53,725 bases of DNA from contig JAHAJA010000029.1 in NCBI GenBank assembly GCA_018372435.1, positions 1 through 53,725 on the forward strand, given 5' to 3'. The stretch is from Clostridiales bacterium. Its GTDB lineage: Bacteria > Bacillota > Clostridia > Lachnospirales > Lachnospiraceae. The notes beneath the pieces were generated by a model. That model did not search any database. It worked only from the letters and a program-made list of their open reading frames with translations, and was not told where the DNA came from. Both the position numbers and the translations under genes were made by a program. Of the stretch, positions 50,045-53,725 are shown piece after piece (the stretch's first letter is position 1; the number at the start of each line of letters is the position of its first letter).

Positions 50045-50088
50045 TGTTAACCTAGGTTAACATTACTTCTTTTTTTATAGTTTGTCAA
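50045..50088 (-). promoter_or_regulatory. suf operon promoter with palindromic operator
   Basis: TTGACA (50083-50088), 17 bp, TAATGT (50060-50065) on the minus strand. TGTTAACCTAGGTTAACA (50045-50062), a perfect palindrome with the GTTA-N8-TAAC geometry, overlaps the -10. A bound repressor would shut the whole suf operon. Confidence 0.82.
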
Positions 50089-50217
50089 GTACATATTCTA
50101 ATACTGAGTGTATGTGGTGAAGAATTTAGAGAAGGCACAGATGAAGAGACTTGTTACGATTATCGATTAAAATTCAAGAATATGGCTTATGTTAAACAAA
50201 ACGGCTCTAGGTTTTAA
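50056..50217 (+). pseudogene. possible gene remnant between suf and the sulfite reductase gene
   Basis: A plus-strand frame without an early start reads ...SVCGEEFREGTDEETCYDYR, then LKFKNMAYVKQNGSRF and stop at 215-217 of this block (50215-50217). Its composition is protein-like (balanced acidic, aromatic and Cys residues), and it ends inside a terminator. It lacks an ATG and overlaps the suf promoter, so if real it is a decayed 3' end. I do not recognise it. Confidence 0.2.
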
Positions 50218-50236
50218 CTAACCTAAAGCCGTTTTT
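50198..50236 (-). terminator. terminator of the sulfite/nitrite reductase gene
   Basis: AAAACGGCT-TAGGTT pairs with AACCTA-AGCCGTTTT and has T-rich flanks on both sides. It lies 22 bp past the reductase stop codon. Confidence 0.88.
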
Positions 50237-50258
50237 CTACATTTGACTGTCATAACTA

Positions 50259-51794
50259 TTATAAGTATTTTGCTGCTAATTTTTCTAAATTCTCAGGATA
50301 TTCCTTACGATATTCTTCATAGGTTAAACCTAATGAAGTAACCTCTTTGCCTATATCAACTAAGAATTCTGGAATATCATCTTCTACCATAACTCCCATT
50401 TCTTTACCAAAATTTTCTTCACCTAGAAGTTCACAACCATCTTCATAGACTGCGAACGCAAATTTCGGTCCATCTACTGTTGGTTTTTTGCCACCTCTAA
50501 ACCCAAGGGTACCAGTTTGATGAGCAGAGCAAGAAGATGGGCAACCTGATATATGAATCGGAGGAAGTACCTTGTCGTTAAAATTCTCTTGTTTCACGCG
50601 TTCAACACAAGCATCTAAAAGAGCTTGTGACTTTCCAATTCCTACTTGGCATATTGTTGCACCAACACAAGCCGTGGATCTTTCAAAAAGGGTATTAGCT
50701 CCGTCTTTTGTAGCTTCTAATACTCTATGAGCTTCTGCTGCTGTCAGATTAATTACATACACTCCTTGATCAGGTGTAATACGTAATTTTACTTCTTTCA
50801 TATTATTAATAACTTCATAAATCTTAGCAAAAAATTCTGGATTAGGATTTCCTCCAATTGGATGATACTCTACAGCATAAAGCCCTTTTTGTTTCTGTTT
50901 AATAATTCTAGGATTTGAGATTTCACCATCACCAGTTTTATTTATTACATCTGGCTTTACGTTAATATCAAGTTTTTCATTCTCTAGATTATAAGCTAAT
51001 TTTTCTTGGTATACATTAATGAAGCCTTCAACTCCAAGTGTGTCCTGCAAGAATCTTGTACGAGATGCTGCTCGATTCGTATAATTACCATGTTCGGTAA
51101 AGACATCAACCATAGTTTTAATATAGTACAAGATTTTCGAAGGTTCTACATCTTTTGCTACACATACTCCCATCTTAGGTTTGATTCCAAGTCCCCCTGC
51201 TGCATATACATCAAAAGTTTGGTTTTCCTTTGCAACAAACCCTAAATCACGGAAGGTAGCATGTGTTTCATTCTTTTTTGAATTAGTGAAACATACCTTT
51301 AACTTTCTAGGAAGTTTTACCTTCTTAATAAAACCAAGCAGATAATCTCCAGCTTCCTTTGCATAAGGAAGTGGATCAAAGTATTCCCCTTCTTCTACTC
51401 CAGAAAGTGGAGAGCACATAACATTTCTTGGGAAATCCCCACCCCCGCCTCTAGTTATAATACCATGATCAAATGCTTCCTCAATCAGACCACATACCGA
51501 AGCTTCCGTCAGATTATGAAGCTGTATTGACTGGCAGGTCGTAAAATGTACCAGATCTATGTTATATTTTTTAACACTATCAGCTACAAATTTCACATTT
51601 TCTTTATTCAACTCTCCGCCAGCTAATCTCAACCTTAACATATTATGCTCACCACCTCTTTGAGCATAACTACCAAAACCACCAGAGAACGATTTATATT
51701 CTGGTACCGTAATTTCTTTTTGATAAAACTTTTTTGTCATTTCATGAAACTCTTTAAGATCTTCACGAAATTCTTCCACATGATTTTTCGCCAT
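50259..51794 (-). CDS. siroheme sulfite/nitrite reductase (NirA/CysI-like)
   Basis: A 511-residue assimilatory reductase with two ferrite-reductase half-domains. The siroheme-4Fe-4S cysteines are in ACVGATICQVG (CX5C) and HISGCPSSCSAHQTG (CX3C), and the N-terminal part has GGEHNMLRLRLAGG. It should reduce sulfite to sulfide or nitrite to ammonia with ferredoxin. Which substrate is not decided by sequence; nearby Fe-S assembly genes and a lack of nitrate genes make sulfite at least as likely. AAGGA lies 11 bases before the ATG. It needs Fe-S clusters, which fits its place next to suf. Confidence 0.9.
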   Translation of the reverse strand: MAKNHVEEFREDLKEFHEMTKKFYQKEITVPEYKSFSGGFGSYAQRGGEHNMLRLRLAGGELNKENVKFVADSVKKYNIDLVHFTTCQSIQLHNLTEASVCGLIEEAFDHGIITRGGGGDFPRNVMCSPLSGVEEGEYFDPLPYAKEAGDYLLGFIKKVKLPRKLKVCFTNSKKNETHATFRDLGFVAKENQTFDVYAAGGLGIKPKMGVCVAKDVEPSKILYYIKTMVDVFTEHGNYTNRAASRTRFLQDTLGVEGFINVYQEKLAYNLENEKLDINVKPDVINKTGDGEISNPRIIKQKQKGLYAVEYHPIGGNPNPEFFAKIYEVINNMKEVKLRITPDQGVYVINLTAAEAHRVLEATKDGANTLFERSTACVGATICQVGIGKSQALLDACVERVKQENFNDKVLPPIHISGCPSSCSAHQTGTLGFRGGKKPTVDGPKFAFAVYEDGCELLGEENFGKEMGVMVEDDIPEFLVDIGKEVTSLGLTYEEYRKEYPENLEKLAAKYL

Positions 51795-51832
51795 TAGAAT
51801 ACCATCCTTTTCCTATAAATATTATCTTTCAT

Positions 51833-51901
51833 AATGAATACACTAAGTGTAATCATTACAGTCCATAACAATAGTATACCAAATTATTCCCTATAATTCA
51901 A
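51833..51901 (-). promoter_or_regulatory. promoter and palindrome of the sulfite/nitrite reductase gene
   Basis: TTGAAT (51896-51901), 17 bp, TATACT (51873-51878) on the minus strand. A near-perfect palindrome of 12-bp arms, AATGAATACACT-A-AGTGTAATCATT (51833-51857), one mismatch, lies downstream of the start. It differs from all other operators here. The regulator is unknown. Confidence 0.7.
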
Positions 51902-51917
51902 ACTAGACGTTTTCGAC

Positions 51918-53390
51918 TTACGTACCACAATAGGTTTTGTATCCAAGGTCATTCAAAGCAGATGGCGTTTCATAGTATTCGTTTCTATTATTATAAGCAA
52001 ATGGATGACTAATCACAGAAACAAGGTCTTCAACTGCACTATAATCCTTATATTCCACAGCCCGTTCAAGTGCTTCTTCTACTCTTTCATTTCTTGGAAT
52101 TACTGTAGGATTCCTATTTTCCATTAACGTTTTCGATTCCTCTAGAGATTCCTTCTGTTCCTTACGACGTTTTTGCCATAATCCATACCACTCTTCAAAT
52201 TCTTTGGAATCCATTAATTCGGATTGTGTCTTCAAATCCAATGTTAAATCTCGAAAGGTATTCGTATAATCCGCACGATACTTTAACATAATGCGTAACA
52301 CCTCTTCTATCAACTGCTCGTCGCCATTAACAGAATGAAACAAACCAAGTTTCTCCCTCATTCCTTTATGCCAGAACGTACGATATAACGTGGTAAACTG
52401 ATCAATCTCCGTCTGTGCGATTTGAACCGCTTCCTCTTGCTTCTTCGCTAACAAAGGCAGTAGGGCTTCTGCAAATCTGGCTAAATTCCAGGCAGCCATC
52501 TTCGGTTGGTTCTGATAAGAGTATCTTCCACTAGTATCAATGGAACTAAAAACCGTTTCTGGTTTGTAACGATTCATGAATGCGCAAGGTCCATAGTCGA
52601 TGGTTTCCCCACTTATTGTCATATTGTCCGTATTCATTACTCCATGAATAAACCCAACTAATTGCCACTGAGAAACTAATCTTGCCTGCCTTTTAACTAC
52701 TTCCTGTAATAAATACACATACGGTTGATCCTTCGTCTTCCCTTCCTTATAATGTCGTTCCAAGGTATAATCCGCTAAAGCTTTTAGCGCTTCTTTATTC
52801 AACATACGATTTGCATACTCAAAAGTACCCACTCGTATATGACTCTTAGCCATTCTTACTAAAATAGCACCCGGTAAAACCGTTTCTCGCAGAACACTTT
52901 CGCCCGTGGTTACAACTGCTAGACTTCTTGTGGTTGGGATACCAAGCCCTTTCATTGCTTCACTAATAACATACTCCCGTAACATCGGACCAAGTGTTGC
53001 TTTCCCATCTCCTCCTCTAGAATACGGCGTTCGTCCAGAACCTTTTAGTTGTATATCAAATCTTTCTCCCTTACTTGTAACATATTCTCCTAGAAGAATT
53101 GCTCGTCCATCTCCTAACATAGTGAAGTAACCAAATTGATGTCCTGCATATGCCTGCGCAATCGGTGTTGTTCCTTCTATTATTTTGTTTCCCGCTAGTA
53201 CTTCAGTTCCCTGTGGTTGCAAAAAGAACTCAAGATTTAACCCAAGTTCAGTTGCTAAGGCGTTATTCCCAATCACTAATTCTGGTGAAGGTACTTCCCA
53301 TGGCAATTGTTCCGAAAAAAACTCTTTGGGCAATGTAATATAGGTATTCTCCAATTTTATCTCTGAATTATTCACATATCGTTCTTTCAT
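51918..53390 (-). CDS. selO: protein adenylyltransferase SelO/YdiU
   Basis: The 490-residue pseudokinase-fold enzyme transfers AMP from ATP to Ser, Thr or Tyr of target proteins and is linked to redox stress. Family blocks are present: AQAYAGHQFGYFTMLGDGRA, QLKGSGRTPYSRGGDGKATL in part, MLREYVISEAMKGLGIPTTRS in part, GFIHGVMNTDNMTISGETID in part and DYGPCAFMN. Many SelO proteins have a C-terminal CxxU; here the end is LGYKTYCGT with one Cys and no Sec. The ATG has AAAGGA upstream. It lies before the reductase gene on the same strand but that gene has its own promoter. Confidence 0.95.
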   Translation of the reverse strand: MKERYVNNSEIKLENTYITLPKEFFSEQLPWEVPSPELVIGNNALATELGLNLEFFLQPQGTEVLAGNKIIEGTTPIAQAYAGHQFGYFTMLGDGRAILLGEYVTSKGERFDIQLKGSGRTPYSRGGDGKATLGPMLREYVISEAMKGLGIPTTRSLAVVTTGESVLRETVLPGAILVRMAKSHIRVGTFEYANRMLNKEALKALADYTLERHYKEGKTKDQPYVYLLQEVVKRQARLVSQWQLVGFIHGVMNTDNMTISGETIDYGPCAFMNRYKPETVFSSIDTSGRYSYQNQPKMAAWNLARFAEALLPLLAKKQEEAVQIAQTEIDQFTTLYRTFWHKGMREKLGLFHSVNGDEQLIEEVLRIMLKYRADYTNTFRDLTLDLKTQSELMDSKEFEEWYGLWQKRRKEQKESLEESKTLMENRNPTVIPRNERVEEALERAVEYKDYSAVEDLVSVISHPFAYNNRNEYYETPSALNDLGYKTYCGT

Positions 53391-53508
53391 TGTTACACCA
53401 TTCCTTTACTTAGTAACCACTATTTATAATTAGTAGTGTTATCTCATTGTCATTGATTATTCGTAAACCTGAATAATTATTATAAAGCATTCCTAAGCTA
53501 TTGCCCAT

Positions 53509-53540
53509 AAGAACGAGGTGCATCAAACAGCCTCGTTCTT
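53509..53540 (-). terminator. terminator of the subtilase gene
   Basis: AAGAACGAGG pairs with CCTCGTTCTT across a 12-base loop, 13 bp past the stop codon. The A/T flanks suit termination on the minus strand. Between 53391 and 53508 lie the selO promoter (TTGACA near 53449-53454) and spacer. Confidence 0.88.
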
Positions 53541-53553
53541 ATATGGTTAAATA

Positions 53554-53725
53554 TTATATCGGAAGACTATCTCTGACACATAACGCTCCCCAACCTACTT
53601 GTGGATTGGGATATGTATTAAATCCAGGTAAATGTCTTGCTCCTTTTATTAAATAAGCCTTTAGTTTTTCTCCGTAAAGATATTGATCATTTCCATTAAC
53701 GATACCCCACTGCATCAACATTGCA
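53554..53725 (-). CDS. S8 subtilase, CspB-like, C-terminal fragment
   Basis: The frame is open to the right edge, so the gene is cut. The 57 visible residues include AMLMQWGIVNGNDQYLYGEK, IKGARHLPG, and YPNPQVGWGALCVRDSLPI at the end. The RGARxLPGxxxYPNPxxGWGxLCxxDSL tail is typical of the Clostridia-specific S8 peptidases related to the germination proteases CspA/B/C. The catalytic Ser lies upstream and outside the window. Whether it acts in germination or elsewhere cannot be told. Confidence 0.8.
   Translation of the reverse strand, partial: AMLMQWGIVNGNDQYLYGEKLKAYLIKGARHLPGFNTYPNPQVGWGALCVRDSLPI

Noticed and set aside
1..53725. tRNA, rRNA, CRISPR arrays, prophage or integrase genes
   Set aside because: None was recognised on either strand. 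Short tRNA-like folds cannot be fully excluded by eye.

Overview
The window looks like a chromosomal segment of a low-GC, strictly anaerobic, plant-sugar-fermenting Firmicute of the Lachnospiraceae, close to Lachnoclostridium (Clostridium) phytofermentans. The grounds are the AT-rich sequence, strong AGGAGG ribosome sites, pyruvate formate-lyase with its activase, a SufCBDSU operon led by a regulator, Feo iron uptake, beta-glucoside PTS and Mgl-type sugar import, and the C-terminus of a clostridial CspB-like subtilase at the right edge. The species name is inference. I see no rRNA, tRNA, CRISPR array, prophage or intact insertion sequence.

Layout. 1-490: a probable gene tail, a terminator and a 270-bp fold-back element. 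491-4608: ferrous-iron uptake (two feoA, feoB, a Cys-rich FeoB partner, a Fur-like protein) and a divergent DtxR-type regulator. 4743-8666: a PucR-type regulator divergent from GABA aminotransferase and 4-hydroxybutyrate dehydrogenase. 8796-14808: a TetM-like translation GTPase fused to a Rae1-type ribosome-dependent nuclease, a second fold-back element, a membrane-anchored alpha/beta hydrolase and a chemoreceptor. 14971-23997: an Mgl-type sugar ABC importer with its own sensing set (membrane-anchored sugar-binding protein, YesM-type kinase, AraC-type response regulator). 24222-29384: peroxide and redox stress genes (three glutathione peroxidases with OhrR, a YwnA/YwnB-like pair, a TetR-methyltransferase pair). 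29675-36140: a HAD hydrolase, enolase, a ZIP transporter, pflA and pflB. 36408-40699: a 6-phospho-beta-glucosidase, a PTS EIIBCA and an RpiR regulator. 40986-43470: a 26-residue membrane peptide gene, a permuted AhpF and AhpC. 43780-50029: gpmA and the suf operon. 50259-53725: a siroheme sulfite/nitrite reductase, SelO and a partial subtilase.

The most interesting common thread is regulatory. An 18-bp inverted repeat with core GTTA-N8-TAAC sits at the promoters of feo, enolase, the 26-residue peptide, ahpCF and suf, with a degenerate copy before gpmA. The suf operon begins with a DtxR-fold protein that has lost the usual metal ligands and carries a C-terminal CX8CX2C cluster. This suggests an Fe-S or iron sensing circuit joining cluster assembly, iron uptake, peroxide defence and lower glycolysis.

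A second unusual signal is the pair of 200-270 bp fold-back elements. Their arms differ in sequence but each is self-complementary, and both carry the same unpaired AAGCGAGAGCG motif on the same side, as a structured RNA family would. A third is the TetM-Rae1 fusion, which joins a ribosome-clearing GTPase to an A-site mRNA nuclease in one protein.
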